The notes beneath the pieces are model-generated. The model saw only the letters and a program-made list of their open reading frames with translations, was not told the origin of the DNA and made no database searches. From Chara braunii (taxonomy: Eukaryota > Streptophyta > Charophyceae > Charales > Characeae): a stretch of 26,711 nt of DNA. Shown here in pieces: positions 17,115 to 26,711 of this stretch (positions are counted from its first letter, which is position 1; each line of letters opens with the position of its first letter). The position numbers and the translations under genes are program-made. The stretch is taken from contig BFEA01000008.1 of assembly GCA_003427395.1 (NCBI GenBank), forward strand, positions 3,546,768-3,573,478, written 5' to 3'.

Positions 17115-17848
17115 CGACCCAAAAGCAGCAGTCTGGCAGGCCACCTTGATGCACCCATGCCTTACCTCAGCAAACAGCTGCACGCCCGCAAGTAGCAAGT
17201 TACTAGCAACCAATTCACAAGTCCTGGTCCTACGGTACACACTGAGTCAGACCTGTTTCCCTCAGACCAGTTCCCCAGACAGGATAGAGGTACCTGGCAC
17301 ATGTTGGAATTCAGTGAAAGAGAACCTCTAGTACATCAGTAGCGTCACAGGCAGCTCAGGCAATATCTTCAACTGACATTTCGTTAAAACTTAAAACGGA
17401 CAGTTTTTTGAAAAAATAATGAATTTGAATTCAGTGAACAATTGATTATATTGTTTTCCTGTTACATCACGACATCCATTTAGTATCGAGTGAGCGTAGA
17501 CACTAATTAGTACTCAATACGAAACAGACGGCGGTAATTTTACACAAAACATCTATGCAATGAACCCAGACTGGAAGATACTCACCAGACGCCGAAGTAC
17601 AAGTAGTCTCAGATCTACACGAAGTCTCCAGTTAATGTGAAGTGATATCTGATACAATATCTCGTTACCAATAGACGAAGCGAGTGGAGGGGAAATAGAC
17701 ACAGGAGAGGGTGGAAGAGATGATCAGTGACCACACAAAAAGTAGCCCAAGCATTTCCCACTTCTTCTCTGGGCTTCCCCTCGCCTCCATGTCATCAAAC
17801 AATATACAGTAACAAGTCTGATAAGTTCTGATAACATAGGAGTGCCAC
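17115..17848. other. Upstream flank or 5' UTR of plus-strand LINE; no gene seen
   Basis: No convincing reading frame and no recognisable DUF4283-like strand. The 5' end of the LINE must lie in or before this stretch, but nothing marks it. The frame of ORF1 is closed by a TAG at 17837-17839. Confidence 0.4.
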
Positions 17849-19663
17849 GTGGCACTATCATCTCGTGGAGACAATGAAGACAACAGCAGTCCACGGTATC
17901 GACGTCAACTTCAGGTGAGTACCAAATCCCAATCATCCACAGATCCAGATCTCCCTCCTTATCGCAAGCAGTCACCTCATGAAGGCAGTGTGGCCGTAGA
18001 GTTGGGTGGCCTGCCCAGAGAGGTAAGTTGGCATCAGATGTGCCACCGCCTGCTACCAATAGTAGCATTGAGATTCCAACCTCCAAATGACCCACATCAA
18101 TCAACAGTGGAAAACAGACAAAAATCAGCTATAGGAACGGAAGAGTCCATTCCTAAGAACGGCAGGCCTGCTGCAGAGGGGGAAGCCTCTACTTCCAGTC
18201 CCACAGTTCAAGGGAGGGAACAGTCCCTTTCTCCACAAGGGAATCGCACAACACATGGGAATGAACAGGCAAGTGTCCAAGAGAGGGAACAGACCCCTTC
18301 GCCACAAGAGAATCTCACAATCCAGGGGAGGGAACAGGCAGGTGCCAATCAACAGGCCCTTCAAGAGGGTAAAGCCCCAAAACAGAAGGTCTTGCTCCCC
18401 CACACACAATCAGGAAACGAACAGGAACCACGCAGGGATGCATGTGCCAATGTAAACTCCCTGTTGATTTCACACAGCATCACAGGATCGGTTAATAGTG
18501 AAATGATACATGATTCACTGACTGGTAATAAGGAGGCAAACGGCGCCGTACGGACCAGCAGCAAGGAAGGAATATGTGGAAATTCTAAAAAAGGAATCCA
18601 GTTGGAGCAGAAGGAAAAGAAAACAAGGGACGAGGATGACGAAATAGACAACGAGAGAGAGAAGAACGAGAAGAGGGACAAAGGGGAGGAAGGTAAGACG
18701 GACTGCACATCGGCAGAAGAGGATGGACCCCCTCGCTTTCCACCACAAAAACAAGTAAAATACCATCTCAAACAGATGGTATCTGAATTAACTGGAGAAC
18801 AAAAATATATCCTACTAACTAAAGAACTGCAGGACCCGGATGATTTGTTGTCAGTGGAAACCTCCCCAGACCTAGTGCAACAGCAAGGGGGGGATCCACA
18901 TCCCCTAACAAGGTAACTACGGTACTGGCGGAGGAGGAGTTAAATGGTAACAAACCTCATCAGATTATGGGAATAGAGGAAAAACAAGCTTCTCCCTCTC
19001 CTAAAATGGAGATGAGTTCAATTGAGAAGGAGTAGTTACCATGCTCCCAGCCCCTTTCCTCCCTACCTCAGGTATTGCAGATACAGTGCTCCCTGCCCCG
19101 CCCCCCCCTACCCTCTGTTTGCACACCAGAACGTGCTCTGATTAGCAGGAGACAAAAGATACGTTTGCTAGTAGTAGGGGGACACGCGGAGTTAGCCCTG
19201 TCCAAAGCAGGGGTGCTGATCTTGCCAGTGAGATTAAAAGAAGGTATTTGGGAGATAGGCCTGTCGGAACCAGCAGGTGCAGCGCATGGAGAGGTGACTA
19301 TGCACGGTGCCCCGGCGTCACAACTCTCCACCTTCATGGCGGGGGAGACCAGATTCAAGGCGGAGATTGCAAAAATCATCCAAGATCAACTTCCCTATGG
19401 AGGATCAGCTGTGCTGATTCTATCGACTGACACAGAGAATTTCAGCCAGGGACGTTTTTCTCAAGTACGAGCTTACAAGAGACATTAACCTGCGCTGGTT
19501 CACTCATGACATGTTGGTTGACTTACAACAACTTAAGGTAAAGGCGGGGGATTTCTGGTCAGAGTTAGACATCACAATTGTATTCTCACGCCTTCTCAAA
19601 AATAGTCAAAATTTACTACAAAAAGGCGGAAAGCTGGACAGTGGTAACTGGTTGTCCCTCTAA
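17849..19663 (+). pseudogene. LINE ORF1: low-complexity region plus unrecognised C-terminal domain
   Basis: The first 350 codons (to 18916) are polar, with repeated units around GREQ-SLSPQGN and QEREQTPSPQEN (about 18210-18340) and a charged E/K/R stretch (QLEQKEKKTRDEDDEIDNER, 18600-18660). They are probably disordered. A frameshift near 18900 leads to a second frame (VLAEEELNGNKPHQIMGIEE) with a TAG at 19033-19035. A compact domain follows: IRLLVVGGHAELALSKAGVL, then LPVRLKEGIWEIGLSEPAG, then STFMAGETRFKAEIAKIIQD. After another shift near 19455 come VFLKYELTRDINLRWFTHDM and KAGDFWSELDITIVFSRLLK, ending at the TAA at 19661-19663. No zinc knuckle or DUF4283 is visible, although ORF1 position and size fit. 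I do not recognise the C-terminal domain. The start is uncertain: no ATG begins the frame and a stop lies just upstream. Confidence 0.65.
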
Positions 19664-19707
19664 AAAAAAATATATATATATACTAAAAAAAAATCCCCAA
19701 GATAGTA

Positions 19708-22700
19708 ATGGATGGTACAAAGTTGTTAGAGGTGCTGTACTACAGGGACAAAAATTGGAAGGGCCTTAAAAGAACAACCGACTTGGAACTCAGGTCACTT
19801 AATGTAAATGGTTTAGCTTCAACCAAACAAACTAAAAGACAAGCAATATATGAACAGTTGAAAGGTATTGGGGGAAAGGAATGGCCTGATGCTATCTTTG
19901 TGCAAGAAACCCACTTGATGGATAACGCTGATCACAATCATATCCATAAACAGATCTGGCCACATCAGGCCTTTAGGGCACATGCCCCGAAACCAGGTAG
20001 TGCAGGGGTAGCAATCTGGCTCCCTCCTGACACAAAAATTGATCCCCTCTACTGGGAGGTAGACAAGGAGGAAGGACGATGGACTTTTCTTCAGGCCATG
20101 CTGGAAATAGAGGTGGTGACTATTTTGTGTGTGAATGTGCCTAATGAGGTCAGTGAAAGGGTTTGTTTTTTTGAATCTTTAAAGGGTCGGCTACCGGTGG
20201 TATCCCTGTGCTGATGGCAGGGGATTTCAATGCAGCCCCAGACAGACATTTGGATCGCTGGCAGATTCCATCCCCCTGTCCATCATATATAGAGAAGGAC
20301 GAGGAAATTATAGAAAGAACATGTCAATCCCTCAACCTCTTCGATGCCTACAGACGACTCTCCCCTACGAAACGCACTTACACATGCTTTCGGAAAAGTC
20401 AAACAATGAAAGCATCAAAATCACGCATAGACCTTATTTTATTATCAGAGGAACTGGAGGGTGCCCTCCAAGTAGCTGGGATCTTCCCTCGCAGTGTCTT
20501 CCCAGGTCTGGATCATGCTATGACGGTTGTTTTGTTGTCCTTCAGGAAGAAGCCAGACCAAGGAGGAGGCTTCTATAAACTTAATACCTCCTTGTTGCAC
20601 ACTAACAACTTCAAAGTGTATCTTCAAGATGTCTGGTCTTTCTAGAGGGAACATAAAAATCAGATTAAGGATGATATACGCTGGTTCTACAACGAACTAA
20701 TATTTTTAGGCCGTAAATGCAGCGAATATTGAAAATTGTTGGCAATCCAGCAAAATACGGAAGAAATTGATTTACAAGAAAAACTTCTACAACTACAGCA
20801 ACAAGAAGATGAGGTGACTAGTGAAGATCAGAAAATAGAAATTACTCATAAAATCAGCTCACTCAAAAATAAATTACTATCATTTATGGAACATAGATGG
20901 CAAGGGATCAGAATAAGAGGAAAATTAAAAAGTCACAACACAGAAGGAGTCATGGATGCAAGGTTCTTCGCCACAGCAAAGGTAAGAACGAGACGTACAA
21001 TAATCGAGGCTTTCTTTGACCCAAATGGAGATGAACTCCCTCTACTCACCTCTACGGCAGAATGCACAAAAGTTGCAAGGGATTTTTATAAGTCCCTCTT
21101 CACATCGGAATGCAAACAACCGAAGGATCAAAGAATCACAGAAATAGAGAAATTCCTCAAACCTCTGACCAAAACCCTGACAGATCAGCAGAAGGCAAGG
21201 CTAGAGACCCCCCTCACAAAAGATGAAATCTGGACAGCCTTGATGATGATGCAAGAAGAAAAAACTCCAGGGATTGATGGCTTACCAAAAGAATTCTGGG
21301 AAGTAATGTGGGATTTTCTGGCCCAAGACTTGATGGATTTCTATCACGCAGTCTGGGACACTGAAACTATGAGAAAGATAGTAGGACAAAGAATTTTGAC
21401 CCTATTATACAAAAAGGGAGATAAAGTTAATATCCGAAATTACCGTCCTATTACCCTCCTCACAGTAGTCTATAAGTTGGCAGCAAAAGTGCTAGCCAAC
21501 CGGATGATGAAAGTCATCAGGGAGATCATCCACCCCACTCAAACTGACTTTATTGAAGGAAGAAACATCCAGGACAACATCCTTCTAGTAAATGAACTAA
21601 TCAAACTTTCAAGGCAATCAAAACACAATGCGGCTTTCATTTTCATAGATTTCGAAAAAGCCTATGATCACGTAGATTGGTTTTTTCTGGAAAAATGTCT
21701 GGAAAAGTTTAATTTTTGTCCAAACTTTCGTAAATGGATTGAGATTCTTCACTCTAATGCAACCACGAGGGTGATGATAAATGGGAACCTAGCCCTCCCC
21801 ATTGAACTGGAGAGATCAGTGAGACAAGGAGATCCGATCGCCCCTTTCTTATTTGTCATAATAATGGAAGCCCTTTCAGCTAACTTGAGATGCCACAAAG
21901 ACATCAGGCGAATCCAGGTCAGCTACATGCCCAAAGAAGCCATACCTGTGTGCTCCCTATTTGCAGTTGACCTCTCACTGATGGTTGATGCCTCCCAGGA
22001 AAATTTAAAGGAAATCAAGGAACTAATGGATAAGTTTTGTGCTCTCTCAGACATGAGAATTAATTGGGGAACCAAAACACTAGGCTGGTGGGTACATCAC
22101 CAGAGAGTGAGACTGCCGGAACATCCGAAGATTAACTGGGTCTCAACAGAAAAATCCATTAGAGTACTGGGGATTTCACTTTCAAGCAATGCGTAAGCCA
22201 ACTGAGATCAATAAATGGAGATGTAAACCGGCTCTATCAAAATTGGAATTATGGAAAGACAAAAGGACCTCTATTATAGGGCGGTCTTTGGTCATTAACA
22301 ATGTCATACTGGCCTCACTCTAGTATAAATCAGCAGTATGGGCACTAGAAAAATCTGCACTTAAATCCCTACAAAGGCAAATTACAGCATATCTGTGGAG
22401 GGGAAACCATGATCATAAGAATGTATTAAGCAGAGTAGCATTGCAAGCGATAATCCAACCCAAAGCAAAAGGAGGGCTGGGGATACTAGACCCATCTACC
22501 CAAGCCACGACCCTTTCTGTTCAGTGGATTAAAATATTTCTTTTCAATCCAGAGACACCTTGGTCAACACTAGCAGAAGAGCAAATCGCAAGACTAGCCC
22601 CTGAAGTACCGGCTGCAATAGATCCGTTGATGTGGTTAGAGAATCGTCATTGGCCTATCCCCAGAGGAAGTACACAATCCAATGGACAAACAGCGAAGTC

Positions 22701-24318
22701 CCATAGACAAGCCACAAGAACGGATATAAAAAACGATCCTTTCTGGACAGATCTCCTCAAGACTTGGCGCAAACTGCCCCTACCAGACAAAACTGCCCCG
22801 AACAGATGGGAGGAAGTCTGGCAACAACCTTTGTTCAACAACAGATGGATCACCGATATACAGGGGAGGACCTTCCACTGTACAGACTCACCTTGGAAAG
22901 ATTGGGTAAGGAATGGGGTTCTAAGGGTAGGGGATATATGGTGTTCAGAAGAAAGGGAATGGATCCACCTCACTAGCCTCCTACCAAAGCTGAAATACTG
23001 CAGAGGAACAGAAAGGGCTTTAGAAACAATCACTGAAACAATGTCGATAGCCTGGCTAAGGATCCTCAGAAAAGGGCCCCAACTCAAGGAAGGTGATTGG
23101 GTGGGGATACAGGGGAACTCACAGCAGGTAGGAAGCATGATAATGCAAGATGGAGGAGGTTCAGTTTTAATCTCTATTCTATCAATCAATCAGAATTATC
23201 AAACAAAGGAAAATCCTTGAAATGAAACCAAATGGGTTGCAATAGAATAAATATTCAGGATCAGAGTTTTGAAACACAAGGACCACAATTTAGCTTTCAA
23301 ACCTCAATGTCCAATCAACAAACTGGCAATGGATCCAATATATTGGACATGGACAACGCCAATGAGGAACAACAGAAATTGCAAGCGCTCCCTACACTCA
23401 CTAACAGTCAAATCTACATACAGGATGTTAAGACCCAGGATAAATCTGAGAGACAGGGTGGAGAACAGGTGGATGAAACAACTGAACGTGAGCAAGGAGG
23501 ATTTGAGGAGAATGAAATGGTTTAAGACCATCAAGATTAGACCAACAAAGATTGCTTTTCTACGATGGCAGATTGATCACCGCTGTCTGCCCACAAATGA
23601 CTGGCTAATGGACAGAACATCTTTGGAAAAAAGAGGCCTTGCTCACCCTTGGTGCAAATTGTGTACCTCAGCATTCCCAAGCAGATGCATCCCAGAAACC
23701 ATTGAGCACATATTCTTACAATGTCCAGGTGCTGTTTGGATGTGGCGCTGGTGGGATAGGATTTGGTCTACCCTTATCACCCAGCAGTCATGGCCATGGG
23801 ACTGGAGAGCACTGCTATGTGAGACCTGGACCCCGGATCAGCTAGAGAATTTCTCTCAAAATCTCTTTAAAACAGGAAGAAGGGCCATAATTTTGGCCCT
23901 CTGGAATCGTCGCTGCACTTTTGAAATGGAAGGAGCTAGGATTGATGGCCCAGAGTTAACAGAAGCAATCAAACTACAAGTGCAGACAGACATCACAATC
24001 CAATGGAACAAAATAAAGGATAAAATTCAATTCTTATCATCCAGAAAGGAAATCCTACAGCACATCCATCAATTCAGTGGCGCTTGGTTAGGGGGGTCCC
24101 AAGGAGGAAAAATCAGACAGATTCGAGAAGGTGAGGAAAGGAGAGGAAACAAGAAAGGGCAAAATGAGGAACTCCCCAGAGATTTTCGGCTGGTGTTTCA
24201 TGACTGGACCACTATAGATCCTTCTATCCCGTTGCGTCCCCCATTGGAATTCCCAGACCCATTCCCCCCCTCAGCTCTTTCACTGGTTCCCTTGAGTTGG
24301 TATGGGGATGATGGATAG
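19708..24318 (+). pseudogene. LINE ORF2: APE endonuclease, reverse transcriptase, zf-RVT (broken)
   Basis: Endonuclease motifs in order: LRSLNVNGL and FVQETHL (19790-19915), then after a shift near 20180 MAGDFNAAPD (20214), TYTCFRKS (20379), SRIDLILL (20425) and GLDHAMTVV (20507). RT: KTPGIDGLPKEFWE (21264), YKKGDKVNIRNYRPITLL (21410), motif A FIDFEKAYDHVDW (21640), RSVRQGDPIAPFLF (21810) and motif C as CSLFAVDLSL. There, the first Asp of FADD is Val (codon 21966-21968), which should abolish polymerase activity. After a shift near 22190 the C-terminus has VWQQPLFNNRWITDIQG (22820) and the zf-RVT WCKLCTSAFP, then ETIEHIFLQCPGAVWMW (23650-23745), ending at the TAG at 24316. In-frame stops are TAG 20643, TGA 20730, TAG 22321, TGA 23218 and TAA 23248. 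The alignable minus-strand copy reads through most of these. The ATG at 19708 is the natural start. Confidence 0.9.
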
Positions 24319-24674
24319 GAAAATGGCTGACTGGGTTCTGTTCCTTCTCAATGGTCTTTTTAGGACGGCTTCTTTGGATTGCTGCAGATGGCTACAACTA
24401 AGTGCTTCTGCATATGGTCCTCGAAAAGCAAGTATTAAGGTCATCCTTTTTTTCCAATTTGGGTCATTCAGATCAGTGCTGGTTCCCTTGAGTTGGTATG
24501 GGGATGATGGATAGGATAATAGCTGACTGGGTTCTGTTCCTTCTAAATGGTTTTTTAAGGACGGTTTCTTTGGATTGCTGCAGGTGGCTATATCTAAGTG
24601 CTTCTGCATATGGTTCTCATAAAGCAAGTATCACGGTCATCCTTTTCTTCCAAATTTGGTCATTCAGATAGTAC
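24283..24674 (+). repeat. Two 196-bp tandem repeats across the LINE ORF2 stop and 3' UTR
   Basis: CTGGTTCCCTTGAGTTGGTA starts both units, at 24283 and 24479, and each runs to TCATTCAGAT followed by a variable end. The units differ at scattered positions (for example CTCGAAAAGCAAG against CTCATAAAGCAAG). The first unit includes the last 11 codons and stop of ORF2, so the duplication copied coding sequence into the 3' UTR. Confidence 0.93.
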
Positions 24675-24723
24675 CAGTACTGATTAGAGATATCCGATGC
24701 CACTCAGATGAGGGTGAAGAGGT

Positions 24724-24840
24724 ACAAGGGATGCTGGGGCCTTTTCCCAGTAATCGTGATCAACAATTGCTCAGAATTATATGTCAAGGGACGCTGGACC
24801 CGTTTTTCAGCAAGTGTCGCTCCCCACCAATAGATGGAGC
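24724..24840 (-). repeat. Dispersed hairpin repeats, two copies on minus strand
   Basis: 24782-24840 is the near-full reverse complement of the copy at 2808-2867. 24724-24752 (CAAGGGATGCTGGGGCCTTT plus TCCCAG) is a shorter, diverged copy in the same orientation. Confidence 0.65.
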
Positions 24841-24945
24841 CCTCAGTGAAGCTGTTAGGAGTGTATGCTCTTATCATCACTCCTAACACCAGTCATGGGG
24901 AATTTTATTAAAAAGAAAAAAAAGAAAAGAAAAAAGGAGTTAGTT
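24841..24945. other. Short spacer with A-rich tract
   Basis: AATTTTATTAAAAAGAAAAA and following A/G-rich bases (24901-24937) could be a plus-strand retroelement tail. No head is identified. Confidence 0.4.
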
Positions 24946-25066
24946 GGCCTGCGCCACATCAACAATGAAGACAGGTGGCCTTTGCCACATCAGCAATGTA
25001 GACAGGTGGCATGCGCCACATCAGCAAAAGAGATAAGTGGCACGCGCCACCTCAGCATAGGCTGGC
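24946..25066 (+). repeat. 31-bp tandem repeat, four units, each with a GTGGC/GCCAC palindrome
   Basis: GGC starts units at 24946, 24977, 25008 and 25039, a constant 31-base period. A typical unit reads GGCATGCGCCACATCAGCAA then AAGAGATAAGT. At each junction GTGGC-NNNN-GCCAC can pair into a small hairpin. Units differ at several positions, so the array is old. The last unit is partial. Confidence 0.9.
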
Positions 25067-26711
25067 GCTCAGCAGAGAAGGCGCCAGCATGCTGCCACAG
25101 TCCCACGTCGTCGTCCACAGTACCAGTGCACAGGCAGTGTCAAGCCAAAGTCCAGCCAGCGTCCAGATAGAGTCAAGCCAGTGTCGAGGCAGCATTGCAA
25201 GACTGAATGTTCACCTCCTGGAGACCAAGCCTTATTTAGTGTTCGACGAGGCAGTCTGGCCTCTGGTCTCCTTCTCACAGTCGTACAGATTGACTCACAC
25301 CCGAGGGCCTGGATTGAATACAGTTGCAGACTTCCCTTTGGTCCTGATGCTGTCTGGGTACCTGCATACAAACAAGTGTGTGCGTCTGACGGGCGTCCTG
25401 GGCTGGGTACACTTTGACTTTGACTGTTGGGCGTCAGACAGTTGACTTTGGTAAACTATCACTCGCTCAGGCCCTGAAACCTTTGGTTGGGGTCCTTTCC
25501 CCCTCTTCGTCCTGGGTCTGGGTGTGGCCTGGCAAGGCCCTTAGGCTTTCCAGGAGTTATACTGCATGGGTTATTGCCAGATGTCAGAGAAAGCTTCTCT
25601 ACAGCTCCTCCTTCGGAAGCTTGCTGAATCCCCTTGAATCCCAGCCTGCCACTCTCAGACTGATGCTTTCAAGTTTCAACGCTCCTCGCCTGCGCTGTCT
25701 CCTCCTCCTCGGAATTTGGTGAGTGGGCGTGAGGTCGGGATGGATTTATGCTTGCCTTACCCTCAGGCCCGTTAGGCCCATTTGTCTTTTTCCATCTTGC
25801 ATTCACAAGCACGTCCATGCTACAGTGCTGTGTGGCTAAAGGGGGGAAAACTGTCCAGAGGACGCTGTGGAATTTCTTCTTAAAACTGTTTAATTTTTCA
25901 GCTGCCTTTATACAGTTGTGTGGCGTGCCCCTAAGAGAAACTGGCTTTTATTTGTGTATCTTGCGAGGGAAGCGGGGCCCGGTTTCCAGCAGGTGCAGCT
26001 CCCCACCACACAGAAGCTTCTATCGTGCCGCAGGCTGCCGGTTCTCTTACCACTACGAGATGGCAAACCTTTGCAGGATGTAGGGAAAAAAAAACAAAAA
26101 ACGGAAAAAAAAAGAAGAAGGAAAAAAAAAAGAGGAGAACTGAAGGTTACCTTCCTGAATGTATCAGGGGGCAATTACAGCAATAATGTACGGGAAAAGT
26201 CATAAAACCTTCCCACGACGAAACCGAAACCTTTGTATCCATTTCCCCCCAAAAGGCGAAAAAGGTGCCGCAGGCCCCACAATCACTTTCCGCATGGTTT
26301 TTGCACCCTGCAAAACACTTTCCCACCATTTTTACACAGCAGCCATTACCGGCCAAGCCAGGGTGTAAATTTGCAAAATAACACCAAAAGCAGTGCCGTG
26401 CCCCGTTCACGGTTCACGGGGTCTGTGAACGGAAACCGGTCATAGAGTTCATGGAGTTCACGGAGAGCGGGATCGGTTTCTTTTTTTTTTTTTTTTTGGC
26501 TGAGGGGGGTGTTTTTGTTTTTATAGGAGGGTGGGTGTTATCAGAGGGTAACCCCCATAATTTTTTCAAATTTGTTTTTTACGAATAAAATATTTTTTTA
26601 ATTAAAAACGAAAAAAAGAAAATACAACCAGCCAAAATAAGCATTTTTGTTTGTTCTTTTGTAGGTCATTTCGATTTTTTTAATGTTTTTTTAATGGCAT
26701 CACCCTGCGGG
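25067..26711. other. Unassigned DNA to right edge
   Basis: Reading frames up to about 144 codons overlap on both strands and have no recognisable motif. Features seen are GTTCACGG motifs repeated near 26409-26465, A-rich stretches at 26083-26140 and T/A-rich DNA at 26480-26690. The CA/GT-rich, moderately GC-rich part at 25080-25740 could be the LTR or body of an unrecognised element, but no terminal repeat pair is visible. Confidence 0.4.
25965..26015 (-). repeat. Dispersed hairpin repeat, diverged minus-strand copy
   Basis: The reverse complement reads GGTGGGGAGCTGCACCTGCT then GGAAACCGGGCCCCGCTTCC, aligning with 2821-2860 but with several changes in the last third. Confidence 0.55.

Larger units (their letters stand above)
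17849..24680 (+). mobile_element. LINE (L1-like, plant type), near full length, inactive
   Basis: This single plus-strand element contains ORF1 (17849-19663), ORF2 with endonuclease, RT and zf-RVT (19708-24318), and a 3' UTR built from a 196-bp tandem duplication (24283-24674). The gap between the ORFs is about 45 bases and includes a short (TA)n. It is colinear with the truncated LINE at 5151-9105. At least four frameshifts, six in-frame stops and a lost RT catalytic residue make it inactive. The 5' end is unknown and the 3' end is set at the end of the duplicated unit; no poly(A) or target duplication is visible there. Confidence 0.88.

Noticed and set aside
17849-18916. Host gene for a glutamine-rich protein
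   Set aside because: Its position just before the LINE endonuclease, the lack of an ATG and the continuation into a second conserved-looking frame fit LINE ORF1 better.
24946-25066. CRISPR-like array
   Set aside because: Units are contiguous with no unique spacers, there are only four, and the context is eukaryotic.
26147-26410. Cys-rich 87-codon minus-strand peptide
   Set aside because: No secretion signal or cysteine spacing I recognise; an opposing frame is equally open.

Overview
The window is eukaryotic repeat DNA, most likely from a green-plant (streptophyte) nuclear genome. The evidence is plant-type LINEs with a C-terminal zf-RVT zinc domain, an ORF1 with a DUF4283-like domain, tRNA-derived SINEs, a trihelix (Myb/SANT-like) reading frame, long microsatellites, poly(A) tails and an N gap typical of a draft scaffold. 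The mix reminds me of the charophyte alga Chara, but that is an impression from memory and not proven by the sequence. I see no intact host gene; every long coding signal belongs to a decayed mobile element or to the broken trihelix gene.

Layout. 1-770 (minus): LINE ORF1 fragment running off the left edge, with one frameshift. 771-1901: unassigned DNA ending in poly(A). 1942-2358 (minus): tRNA-derived SINE with 7-bp target duplications. 2473-2635: foldback MITE. 2765-5190: poly(T), dispersed hairpin repeats, a possible second type of SINE, unassigned DNA and a purine tract. 5194-9105 (minus): 5'-truncated LINE ORF2 (end of endonuclease, RT, zf-RVT). 9126-10235: (TG)n, AT-rich DNA, small palindromes, (GA)n. 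10591-11768 (minus): trihelix pseudogene. 11932-12414 (minus): second SINE with a perfect 16-bp target duplication. 12522-12936: foldback element and a cluster of hairpin repeats. 13551-15042: three copies of a roughly 100-bp repeat bounded by (TA)n, one carrying a hammerhead-ribozyme-like core; a 480-base gap lies between copies 2 and 3. 15190-15440: U6 snRNA-like sequence, a 69-bp hairpin and a tRNA-like A box side by side. 15471-16112: large inverted-repeat element with a second copy of the MITE nested in its left arm. 16553-17114: two more foldback elements of the 12522 type. 17849-24680 (plus): near-complete LINE with ORF1, endonuclease, RT, zf-RVT and a duplicated 3' UTR. 24724-26711: hairpin repeats, a 31-bp tandem repeat and unassigned DNA.

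How the parts relate. The two LINE ORF2 copies are colinear relatives in opposite orientation. Both have lost the first aspartate of the RT F-A-D-D box (FAND in one, FAVD in the other), so neither encodes a working polymerase. LINEs of this kind could have supplied the machinery for the SINEs and the U6-like copy, and the foldback elements need a transposase that is not encoded here. The most interesting signals are the hammerhead-like core inside a (TA)n-bounded repeat, the unrecognised conserved-looking domain at the ORF1 C-terminus, and the nested foldback whose intact arm shows the pre-insertion site.
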